Source of the DNA: Lachnospiraceae bacterium UBA938 | Lineage (GTDB): Bacteria > Bacillota > Clostridia > Lachnospirales > Lachnospiraceae | Direction of reading: 5' to 3' | Assembly: GCA_002293475.1 (NCBI GenBank) | Contig: DBDG01000005.1 | Location: 19,046-38,094 of the forward strand | DNA length: 19,049 nucleotides | In this document: positions 1 through 6,345 of the stretch, piece by piece | How the letters are laid out: the number at the start of each line of letters is the position of its first letter | Numbering within the stretch: the first letter of the stretch is position 1 | Made by a program: the position numbers and the translations under genes | Notes under the pieces: generated by a model | Database searches by the model: none | What the model was told of the DNA's origin: nothing | Seen by the model: only the letters and a program-made list of their open reading frames with translations

Positions 1-175
1 GCGTGCTTTGCTTATCCATAAAGACGGCAGAGGTGTTCCGTCTGGCCGTCCGCTATCTTGCTTTTGGCCATTGCTGACGACACGAAAGCTGCCAGTAATT
101 TGGGCGGGAAACTTAGTCTTCACTTATTTTCGGGAGCCGGAACCGGAGCCGATGAGGCCCGGGCAATCTGACGAT
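1..175 (-). repeat. Partial copy C of the palindromic repeat family
   Basis: Bases 139-175 are a 37-bp arm that aligns without gaps to the right-hand arms of the two complete 246-bp elements at 10608-10853 and 11393-11638, with several substitutions. The adjoining segment at about 119-138 (cttcacttattttcgggagc) is identical to copy B. Orientation is the same as copy B. The opposite arm would lie before the window start if the copy has the 246-bp length. Bases 1-110 do not visibly match the interiors of A or B and hold no gene I can support, so the copy is diverged or recombined inside. Confidence 0.75.
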
Positions 176-205
176 GACCGCCCCCCCCCCGTCAATCTGA
201 CGATG
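164..205. repeat. 13-bp direct repeat flanking a C10 tract
   Basis: CAATCTGACGATG occurs at 164-176 and again at 193-205. Between the copies lies a run of ten C at 181-190. The first copy is the outer end of palindromic repeat C. The second could be a slipped or duplicated end. The C run lies upstream of the gene at 265 and is a candidate slippage site. It may also be a place for sequencing length error. Confidence 0.7.
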
Positions 206-264
206 TACTATTATCTTATACGCTTCAAGATCCGATATACCTATCGAAAGAGGTGACAAACTAT

Positions 265-858
265 ATGAATATCAGACAAACCGGCGGCGTAGCGCAGCAA
301 TCGCAATATGCCCGCACCCAAAGCATTGGCGGCGTAGCCTTACCGAATTTCAGCGGAAATGAGCATCTGACCAAATCGAAACCGGCTATGAGCGAGGAAA
401 GATACCGGGAAGCCATTGTTGAGCAGGCGAAGAAAGACTTTGCCGCAGGAAAATTCCAATACGGTTCCGAAGAGTTCAAGAGCTTGGAAAAAAGCTTTAC
501 TTCCGTTGTTTCGCCTGATAGAAAAGGCATTATAACCAATGGACTGAAGGCCATTTACAAAAATGCAAAACCTGCCCCCGACCCGGTCAACTTGCTGGAG
601 TTGTTGCTGGGTGACGGGTCGGTAAAGTATTCCAAGTCCGGTAAGGATCTAACATACGCGGAGTTTTACGACAGCGAAGGCAATATGGTGGCGACATACA
701 GCCAAGGACAGTGGCAGAGCTTTGACACGCCGGCCGAAAATGCCCGCAAGGTGGAGATGGCATCAATTTATAACAAAGCCTGGGGAGATGAGAAAAGAGC
801 CGCAAATAAGCCGCCGGCCGAGAGTCCCGCGGCAGGTTCGTTTGATGTAATCGCGTAA
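265..858 (+). CDS. Unknown 197-residue soluble protein
   Basis: I do not recognise a named family. The ATG at 265 is chosen because AGAGGTG at 249-255 sits 9 nt upstream; a GTG at 253 lies inside that ribosome site and is less likely. The product has no signal peptide or membrane segment. The N-terminus is Gln/Tyr/Gly-rich and looks disordered (residues 1-40). A charged helical region with many Lys/Glu follows (about 45-85). Then comes a compact part containing SKSGKDLTYAEFYDSEGN and ATYSQGQW (about 120-160), which resembles a small beta domain. The tail is Pro/Ala-rich. The N-terminal style recalls the DUF6033 protein at 4094, and both genes carry a CCGATAT box upstream. Related proteins probably occur in Lachnospiraceae, but the function is unknown. 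Confidence 0.8.
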   Translation: MNIRQTGGVAQQSQYARTQSIGGVALPNFSGNEHLTKSKPAMSEERYREAIVEQAKKDFAAGKFQYGSEEFKSLEKSFTSVVSPDRKGIITNGLKAIYKNAKPAPDPVNLLELLLGDGSVKYSKSGKDLTYAEFYDSEGNMVATYSQGQWQSFDTPAENARKVEMASIYNKAWGDEKRAANKPPAESPAAGSFDVIA

Positions 859-985
859 ATTAATATCTTTATGCCAATCGAACCTCCACAAGTGTCAATC
901 CCGCCTCATAAAAAATAATTGACAATCCTTAACCCATGTGTTACCGTACATTATTATAAATCTAACACAAAATAAGGAGTGTATT

Positions 986-1588
986 ATGAAAAAGATATTC
1001 TATACCAGATTCAGCGTTGCTATCATCGCCCTCATCCCCCCCTGCATCGGTATTAACTTCCTCGGCAGACTGTTGGTATCCACGCTGCGGCTGCCGCTAT
1101 GGCTGGACAGCATCGGAACCTGTATCAGCGCTTTTCTCGGCGGCCCGGTTATCGGCGCCATCTGCGGGGCGGTCAGCAATCTTATCTATGGATTTACGAC
1201 CGGGGATAACATTGCCCTGATCTATGCGCTTACCAGTATGGGCATCGGTTTGGCGGTAGGGATCATGTCACGCCTTGGCTACATGGAAACCTTTCTTAAG
1301 ATGGTACTTACGGCTTGTGTGGCCGGTCTGGCCGCCATCGTGATATCGACGCCCCTCAACGTCCTATACTATGGCGGTACCACGGGAAATCCTTGGGGCG
1401 ATGCCCTGTTTGCCGTTACGCAGGCGAACGGGATGCCGGTTTTCCTCGGCTCTCTATTGGATGAAATGGTGGTGGATATTCCCGATAAGCTGCTGGTGCT
1501 TGTCATTGTCTTTTTGATCATCAAAGGACTGCCTAAGAAACTGACTTCCCTATATACCGCCGATGACGAGATAAAAAGCTTGGACTGA
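986..1588 (+). CDS. ECF transporter S component (substrate unknown)
   Basis: Substrate-binding membrane subunit of an energy-coupling-factor importer, 200 residues. It is almost wholly hydrophobic with about six membrane segments. The stretch LPLWLDSIGTCISAFLGG, followed by GAICGAVSNLIYGF (about residues 34-72), is typical of one group of ECF S proteins. The ATG at 986 has AAGGAG at 974-979 with a 6-nt gap; an in-frame upstream start at 938 has no ribosome site. The T component and a fused double ATPase follow on the same strand, so this looks like a complete dedicated (group I) ECF system. The sequence does not reveal the vitamin or metabolite carried, and I see no recognisable riboswitch in the 127-nt leader to name it. 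A TTGACA box lies at 919-924 without a convincing -10. Confidence 0.85.
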   Translation: MKKIFYTRFSVAIIALIPPCIGINFLGRLLVSTLRLPLWLDSIGTCISAFLGGPVIGAICGAVSNLIYGFTTGDNIALIYALTSMGIGLAVGIMSRLGYMETFLKMVLTACVAGLAAIVISTPLNVLYYGGTTGNPWGDALFAVTQANGMPVFLGSLLDEMVVDIPDKLLVLVIVFLIIKGLPKKLTSLYTADDEIKSLD

Positions 1589-1622
1589 ATGATGTTGCCG
1601 GTAATGCCGCTAAGGCATCATT
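1588..1622 (+). other. Intercistronic hairpin between S and T genes
   Basis: AATGATG plus GCC (1588-1599, TT bulged) can pair with GGCATCATT (1614-1622), leaving a 14-nt loop. It begins at the last base of the S gene's stop codon. There is no T run, so it is not a classic terminator. It could stabilise mRNA ends or tune the S:T ratio. Confidence 0.4.
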
Positions 1623-1661
1623 CATGCCCGCCGGCGATATCGCTGCACGATGGGAGCGCCT

Positions 1662-2429
1662 ATGAAAAGCATCAGCTTGTATGTTGATAAAGAAACATAT
1701 CTGACCAGCTTACATCCTTTTACCAAACTTTTCTTTACTGCCGCCGCTGTTGCGGCTCCGCTTATTGCCGGTAAGATGTCAGGGTTTTTCCTGATGATCG
1801 GAATCAGTCTTATTTTACTGATCAGTGGCGGGCTTTTACGTAAAGCCCTGCCGCTGGTTGTTTTTTCAGGTATGATTATGATAACGGTTTTTCTCATCCA
1901 GGGGCTTTTTTATAAGGACAACGAAACGCTACTTTGGGGGCTGGGTAAGCTGATGTTTTACCGCGAAGGACTGCTTTATGCCCTCCGGCTGGGCTTAAAT
2001 ATACTGAATATGCTGCTTTCTTTTGCCCTTTTTGTACTGTCCACCGATCCGTTTGTCTTGGTAGATGAGCTGGAGCGGGCCGGGCTGCCGAAGAAAGCCG
2101 GCTACATCATTATTTCCGTTTTTCAGATCATACCGCAGATGACGGCGGCTAAAACTACCATTATGGATGCCCAGCGCAGCCGCGGCCTAGAGACCGAAGG
2201 GCGGCTGGTGACCCGGGCCAAGGCTTTTATTCCCCTGATTTCACCGGTGGTGACAAGTGCCCTGATCAACACGCGCGAGCGGGCGGCTTCGCTAGAAATC
2301 CGCGGTTTTGAAGCAAAAGCCCGCAAAACCTTCCTGATCGAACGTTCTGTAAAGCAGCCTGACCGGCTGGCTATTGTTATATTGATTCTGCTGCTGGCGG
2401 CAGCTGTCCTATGGAGGATCTTCGGATGA
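1662..2429 (+). CDS. ECF transporter T component (EcfT-like transmembrane protein)
   Basis: Membrane coupling subunit linking the S component to the ATPases, 255 residues. Several hydrophobic segments occur at about residues 20-130 and at the C-terminus (230-250). The cytoplasmic coupling helices carry the two Arg-Gly motifs typical of CbiQ/EcfT: AQRSRGLE at 170-177 and LEIRGFEA at 211-218, which contact the ATPase subunits in known ECF structures. The ATG at 1662 is preferred over 1650 because GGGAG at 1652-1656 is well spaced for it and overlaps the earlier ATG. The gene ends in an ATGA overlap with the ATPase gene, indicating translational coupling. The last base of its stop is 2429. Confidence 0.92.
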   Translation: MKSISLYVDKETYLTSLHPFTKLFFTAAAVAAPLIAGKMSGFFLMIGISLILLISGGLLRKALPLVVFSGMIMITVFLIQGLFYKDNETLLWGLGKLMFYREGLLYALRLGLNILNMLLSFALFVLSTDPFVLVDELERAGLPKKAGYIIISVFQIIPQMTAAKTTIMDAQRSRGLETEGRLVTRAKAFIPLISPVVTSALINTRERAASLEIRGFEAKARKTFLIERSVKQPDRLAIVILILLLAAAVLWRIFG

Positions 2430-4012
2430 CCTGTCTTACGTTCCATAACCTCAAATACCGCTATCCGCATCAGGAGAAGCTGGCGCTGGACAGTCTTTCC
2501 TTTACGGTGAACAAGGGCGAGTTCATCGGTCTGATCGGGGCTAACGGAGCAGGGAAAAGTACCCTGTGCGGTGCCGTCATGGGCTTGGTTCCCCATTTTT
2601 ACAAAGGAGCCTACGGCGGAAAGATCATAATCGGCGGGGCAGCGGAGGCGGCCGCCATGGAAGTCGCCAAAACCCCGATTGCCGAGCTGTGCCGCAAGGT
2701 CGGACTGGTGTTTCAGAATCCGTTTAACCAGCTGTCCGGAGCGCGGGTTACGGTATATGAGGAAATCGCCTTTGGCCTGCAGAATCTCGGCATCCCCCGT
2801 GATGAAATCTTCCGCCGCGTTGAAGCCGTCATGGAGCGGATGGACATCTTATCCTTGCGGGAGCGCAACCCTTTCGACCTCTCCGGCGGGCAGATGCAGC
2901 GGGTAGCCCTGGCCAGCGTGCTGGTCATGGAACCGGACATTCTGGTTCTGGACGAACCCACCTCGCAGCTGGATCCGGCGGCCGGGGCAGAGGTTTTTCG
3001 GGCGATTGAAGCGCTGAAAGCAGCGGGGATCACGATTATCATGGCAGAACAGAAGATGGCCAAGCTGGCGGCATACTGTGACCGTATCATCTTGCTGCAT
3101 CAGGGGAAAATGGTGGATTTCGATACCCCTGACAGGATATTTTCGCGAGATGACCTGGAAGATTATGGGATATGCCCGCCCTTGTCCTATCTTATCCAGC
3201 AGAAAGGGGCTGACCATCTGGCTTCTTATGGATGGAAGCCGTGCCATTCCCGGGAACCGGAAGAGGTGTTTACGGTGCGAGAGCTGTACTTTTCCTATGA
3301 TCTAGGGCTGCCGGTCATAAACGGCCTTAGTCTTTCGCTGGATAACCGTGCGACGGCTATCGTCGGTTCCAACGGCGCCGGCAAGACGACCTTGGTCAAA
3401 CTGTTAAAGGGTCTGCTTTCCCCGGTTTCCGGGAGCATCTGGTATCGGAAGGAAGATATATCAGGGAAAACGGTCGCGATGCTGGCGCGCGATATCGGCT
3501 ATGTCTTTCAGAATCCGGACGACCAGATCTTTAAATATCGAGTTTTGGATGAGGTGATGTTCGGGCCGCTGCATATCGGCATGGCGGAGCCAGCGGCGAA
3601 AGCGCGTGCTTTAGAAGCGCTAGAATTAGTTGGGCTGGCCGGCCGGGAGGAGGTCAACCCATATGATCTGGAGCTGCATGAGCGGAAGATGGTCGCGGTG
3701 GCATCGGTACTATCGATGGATACCGATGTGCTGATTCTAGACGAGCCGACGATCGCGCAGGATTATCAAGGCCGGGAAACGCTAAAGCGGCTGATCCGCC
3801 GTCTGGAAGGAGAAGGGAAAGCGGTGATTTCAATCCTGCATGACATGGATTTTGTGTATGACTGCTTTGAAAGGGTGGTGGTTCTCGCGGACGGTGAGGT
3901 GATTGCGGATGCGGACGGTGAGGCGGTCTTTCAAAACGAGGAGCTGCTTAAGAGGGCCGGGTTGGAGCCGCCGGGAGCTATAAACTATGCCTCAAGCTAT
4001 TACGAAAAATAA
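2426..4012 (+). CDS. Fused ECF ATPase (EcfA-EcfA in one chain)
   Basis: Energy subunit of the ECF importer: two ABC ATPase domains in 528 residues. Domain 1 has Walker A GANGAGKST (38-46), LSGGQ (152-156) and Walker B ILVLDEP (172-178). Its switch loop reads MAEQK, with Gln209 where His is usual. Domain 2 has Walker A GSNGAGKTT (314-322), LHERK in place of LSGGQ (417-421), Walker B LILDEP (436-441) and switch His472. In the head-to-tail dimer, domain 1's core pairs with domain 2's degenerate signature, so one ATP site should be crippled and the other canonical. The start at 2426 overlaps the T stop codon (ATGA) and has GGAGG at 2413-2417; an ATG at 2411 overlaps that site and is rejected. Confidence 0.95.
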   Translation: MTCLTFHNLKYRYPHQEKLALDSLSFTVNKGEFIGLIGANGAGKSTLCGAVMGLVPHFYKGAYGGKIIIGGAAEAAAMEVAKTPIAELCRKVGLVFQNPFNQLSGARVTVYEEIAFGLQNLGIPRDEIFRRVEAVMERMDILSLRERNPFDLSGGQMQRVALASVLVMEPDILVLDEPTSQLDPAAGAEVFRAIEALKAAGITIIMAEQKMAKLAAYCDRIILLHQGKMVDFDTPDRIFSRDDLEDYGICPPLSYLIQQKGADHLASYGWKPCHSREPEEVFTVRELYFSYDLGLPVINGLSLSLDNRATAIVGSNGAGKTTLVKLLKGLLSPVSGSIWYRKEDISGKTVAMLARDIGYVFQNPDDQIFKYRVLDEVMFGPLHIGMAEPAAKARALEALELVGLAGREEVNPYDLELHERKMVAVASVLSMDTDVLILDEPTIAQDYQGRETLKRLIRRLEGEGKAVISILHDMDFVYDCFERVVVLADGEVIADADGEAVFQNEELLKRAGLEPPGAINYASSYYEK

Positions 4013-4020
4013 GTGGTTAG

Positions 4021-4065
4021 CCGATATAAAATATGATACCCACGATTGTGCAAACGGATTTGCAC
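4021..4065 (+). promoter_or_regulatory. CCGATAT box and hairpin upstream of the DUF6033 gene
   Basis: GCCGATAT at 4020-4027 matches the -10 element of sigma-28/SigD promoters, but no good TAAA box is present at the required distance. A 7-bp hairpin, GTGCAAA-CGGA-TTTGCAC (4048-4065), follows 13 nt before the AAGGAGG ribosome site. It lacks a T run and could be an operator or a leader hairpin. Both assignments are tentative. Confidence 0.3.
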
Positions 4066-4093
4066 GTAATAAGATTTTAAGGAGGAAATCGCA

Positions 4094-4900
4094 ATGGCTA
4101 AAGTAAACAGTACACCCTACAGCCAGCAGGCTTATCAGAATACTTATAATTATGATAAGTCTGGCGGGCAGAAAGAAACATCAGGTATCAAAGATGATAG
4201 TTCCCAAGCTTGGGCAGCGGAAAAGAAATCAGAAGTCATCGGAATCGGCAAGAGTACCTATGGTAATCCGGAATTAAGTGAGAAGGGAAAAGCATATTAT
4301 AATTCTCTGGTAAAAAAATACGGTCATCTTAATTTTGTCCTAGTTTCTTCGGATAAAAAGAATGAGGCGGAGATGATGAAAGGCAGCTTTGCCAGTTCGG
4401 ACGGCATGACCGTGTTGATTGATACGGATAAGATAGAACAGATGGCTCGTGATGACAGTTACCGGGCGAAATATGAGTCCATCCTGAATAGTGCCAAGAA
4501 CAGCCTTACTAAGATGCAGACCCAGATCGGCCAAAGCGGAGCCGGCGTAAAAGCGTTTGGCATGACGGTAAAGGACGGGCGGGCTTCATTTTTTGCGGTG
4601 ATGGATAAATCCATGACGTCACTGCGAGATAAGGCTGCCAAGAAGCGGGCCGATAAAGCCGATGCCAAAAAAGAAGCGGACAAAAAGGCCGATAAAGCCA
4701 AGAAGAATGAAAAATCAGGCCGTTATGGAAGAGCGGAAGGCGAAGAACGACTGGATAATGAGGATAGCGAAACCATTACCGCGGATTCTATGGAGGAACT
4801 GCTGCGGAAGGTTCAGGATTATTATCAGCAGGGGATGCTGGGAAATGTCCGGACAGAAGAAGAGATGATGGTCGGGGGACAGATTGATTTTGGCGTCTAG
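4094..4900 (+). CDS. DUF6033 family protein
   Basis: A 268-residue protein of unknown function that I match by family pattern to DUF6033. The core has YGNPELSEKGKAYYNSLVKKY (split here: YGNPELSEKG, KAYYNSLVKKY), NFVLVSSD, VLIDTDKIEQMARD, KYESILNSAK and GVKAFGMTVKDG with SFFAVMDKS (about residues 50-180). Residues 190-225 are a Lys/Asp/Ala-rich low-complexity helix with repeated KAD/DKA units, and the C-terminal 40 residues are acidic. There is no signal peptide or membrane segment. AAGGAGG at 4079-4085 sets the ATG at 4094. The gene stands alone, closed by a strong terminator at 4930. Proteins of this family are common in Lachnospiraceae with no known activity. Confidence 0.85.
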   Translation: MAKVNSTPYSQQAYQNTYNYDKSGGQKETSGIKDDSSQAWAAEKKSEVIGIGKSTYGNPELSEKGKAYYNSLVKKYGHLNFVLVSSDKKNEAEMMKGSFASSDGMTVLIDTDKIEQMARDDSYRAKYESILNSAKNSLTKMQTQIGQSGAGVKAFGMTVKDGRASFFAVMDKSMTSLRDKAAKKRADKADAKKEADKKADKAKKNEKSGRYGRAEGEERLDNEDSETITADSMEELLRKVQDYYQQGMLGNVRTEEEMMVGGQIDFGV

Positions 4901-4929
4901 GGCATCAGTCCGATAGCACATAAATAGAT

Positions 4930-4975
4930 AAGCGCACCAGATTAAGGTTAACTTGATATCTGGTGCGCTTTTATG
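4930..4975 (+). terminator. Rho-independent terminator after the DUF6033 gene
   Basis: A perfect 13-bp stem, AAGCGCACCAGAT (4930-4942) with ATCTGGTGCGCTT (4958-4970), is closed by a 15-nt loop and followed by TTT. It separates the DUF6033 gene from the malic enzyme gene. Confidence 0.85.
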
Positions 4976-4995
4976 TTTAAAATTATAAAATCGGC

Positions 4996-5024
4996 TTGCA
5001 CTTTCTCACATGATGCGGTAAAGT
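4996..5024 (+). promoter_or_regulatory. Promoter for the malic enzyme gene
   Basis: TTGCAC (4996-5001), a 17-bp spacer, then TAAAGT (5019-5024). It lies just after the terminator and 25 nt before the ATG, fitting a housekeeping-sigma promoter with a short leader. Confidence 0.55.
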
Positions 5025-5049
5025 ATTTGAGGTATGGAGGTAATTTCAG

Positions 5050-6222
5050 ATGAATTATGCGGTAGAATCACGGAAGAAGCATTATGAATGGGGGGGCAAG
5101 ATCGAAGTTACATGCCGTGTTCCGCTGGCTACGAAAGAAGATCTTTCGCTGGCATATACGCCGGGAGTTGCCCAGCCCTGTTTAGATATCCAGCAAGCGC
5201 CGGAGAAGAGCTATGAACTGACGAGACGTTCCAACTTAGTGGCAGTCATCACGGACGGAACGGCCGTGCTGGGGCTCGGGGATATCGGCCCGGAGGCCGG
5301 CATGCCGGTTATGGAAGGAAAGTGCGCTTTGTTTAAGGCCCTTGGTGACGTGGATGCATTTCCGCTTTGCATCCGGTCCAAGGATACGGAGGAGATCATT
5401 AGGACGGTTGCCCTGCTGGCGGGCAGTTTCGGTGCCGTCAATCTGGAAGATATCGCGGCGCCGCGCTGTTTTGAGATAGAGCGGCGGCTGAAAGAATGTT
5501 GCGACATCCCGATCTTTCATGACGATCAGCACGGTACGGCAGTAGTTACCTTGGCGGCGCTCTTGAATGCCTGTAAGCTGACGGGGAAAAAGATGGCGGA
5601 ATTAAGCATAGTGATCAACGGAGCGGGAGCAGCCGGCATGGCGGTTGCCAGGCTTTTGCTGGCGATGGGTGTAGCGGATGTCATCTTGTGCGACCGCAGC
5701 GGGTCGGTTTATGAAGGCCGCAATAACATGAATAAAGAAAAAGATGACATTGCCCGGATAACCAACCGCCGGATGCGGAAAGGGCCGCTGGCAGAAGTAA
5801 TAACCGGAACGGATGTCTTTATCGGCGTATCTGCGCCTGACTGTGTCAGCGCAGCGATGGTGCGCAGCATGAACCAAGCCCCGATCCTCTTTGCCATGTC
5901 CAATCCGACGCCGGAGATTATGCCGGAGCTGGCCAGGCAGGCGGGGGCAGCCGTGGTGGGGACAGGCCGCAGCGACTTTCCCAATCAGATCAATAACGTG
6001 CTGGCTTTCCCAGGCATATTGCGCGGCGCCTTGGATGTGCGGGCGCGTGACATCAACGATGCCATGAAGATCGCCGCGGCTAGGGCGATAGCCGGTTTGG
6101 TACGCGAGGAGGAGCTTAACCCGGACTATATTATCCCAAGTCCGCTGGACCGGGCGGTTGCGCCGGCCGTCGCCGCGGCTGTCGCGCAGGCGGCAAGGGA
6201 TTCCGGAGTGGCCATATTGTAG
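5050..6222 (+). CDS. NAD(P)-dependent malic enzyme (malate to pyruvate + CO2)
   Basis: A 390-residue bacterial-type malic enzyme, the usual length for the short form without a phosphotransacetylase tail. It oxidatively decarboxylates malate to pyruvate in the cytosol. Catalytic Tyr36 lies in SLAYTPGV and Lys91 in VMEGKCALFK. Metal-binding acids are in NLEDIAAP (131-138) and FHDDQHGT (156-163). The nucleotide fold has GAGAAG (191-196), and the C-terminal NP motifs are MSNPTPEIMPE and FPNQINNVLAFPG. GGAGG at 5036-5040 sets the start. It is followed, without a terminator, by repeat D1 and the GTPase-RNase gene, so read-through is possible. NAD versus NADP preference cannot be read safely. Confidence 0.96.
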   Translation: MNYAVESRKKHYEWGGKIEVTCRVPLATKEDLSLAYTPGVAQPCLDIQQAPEKSYELTRRSNLVAVITDGTAVLGLGDIGPEAGMPVMEGKCALFKALGDVDAFPLCIRSKDTEEIIRTVALLAGSFGAVNLEDIAAPRCFEIERRLKECCDIPIFHDDQHGTAVVTLAALLNACKLTGKKMAELSIVINGAGAAGMAVARLLLAMGVADVILCDRSGSVYEGRNNMNKEKDDIARITNRRMRKGPLAEVITGTDVFIGVSAPDCVSAAMVRSMNQAPILFAMSNPTPEIMPELARQAGAAVVGTGRSDFPNQINNVLAFPGILRGALDVRARDINDAMKIAAARAIAGLVREEELNPDYIIPSPLDRAVAPAVAAAVAQAARDSGVAIL

Positions 6223-6231
6223 AACGTCTAA

Positions 6232-6345
6232 AGCCGTTCTTCTCACTGATTGTTTGTGCCGCGTAGCGGCATATTTAGAAGGTTGAAAGAAAAACGCTTT
6301 CAACTATTGATTTTGAGTCCGCTACAGCGGACATGGGACATAAAT
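6232..6345 (+). repeat. Three-hairpin repeat, copy D1, ending at the GTPase start codon
   Basis: A 114-bp block repeated at 15242-15354; the first 41 bp are identical. It contains three hairpins: TGCCGC-GTA-GCGGCA (6257-6271), GTTGAAAG with CTTTCAAC (6282-6304) and GTCCGC-TACA-GCGGAC (6317-6332). The third has a different sequence but the same fold in copy D2. The block ends exactly at the ATG of the downstream gene in both places. No T run follows any hairpin. It may be a structured mRNA leader or a mobile intergenic repeat. Confidence 0.85.

Noticed and set aside
8..256. Open frame of 82 codons at the window start
   Set aside because: It runs across repeat copy C and the C10 tract; its TYFREPEPEP segment recurs in the frame at 11561-11812 only because both cross the same repeat arm. 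No ribosome site supports it.
938..985. Upstream start for the ECF S component
   Set aside because: No ribosome site, whereas the ATG at 986 has a well-spaced AAGGAG.
859..985. Riboswitch before the ECF S gene
   Set aside because: The 127-nt leader shows no recognisable aptamer core or terminator/antiterminator pair.
5602..6303. Long - strand open frame opposite the malic enzyme
   Set aside because: It is the antisense shadow of a well-supported gene; it has no family signature or ribosome site.
6250..6345. In-frame 32-codon N-terminal extension of the GTPase
   Set aside because: It lies wholly in repeat D1. In copy D2 the same frame is broken by a one-base indel, so it is not conserved coding sequence. 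TetM-like proteins start at the MKRANLVLGILAH position.
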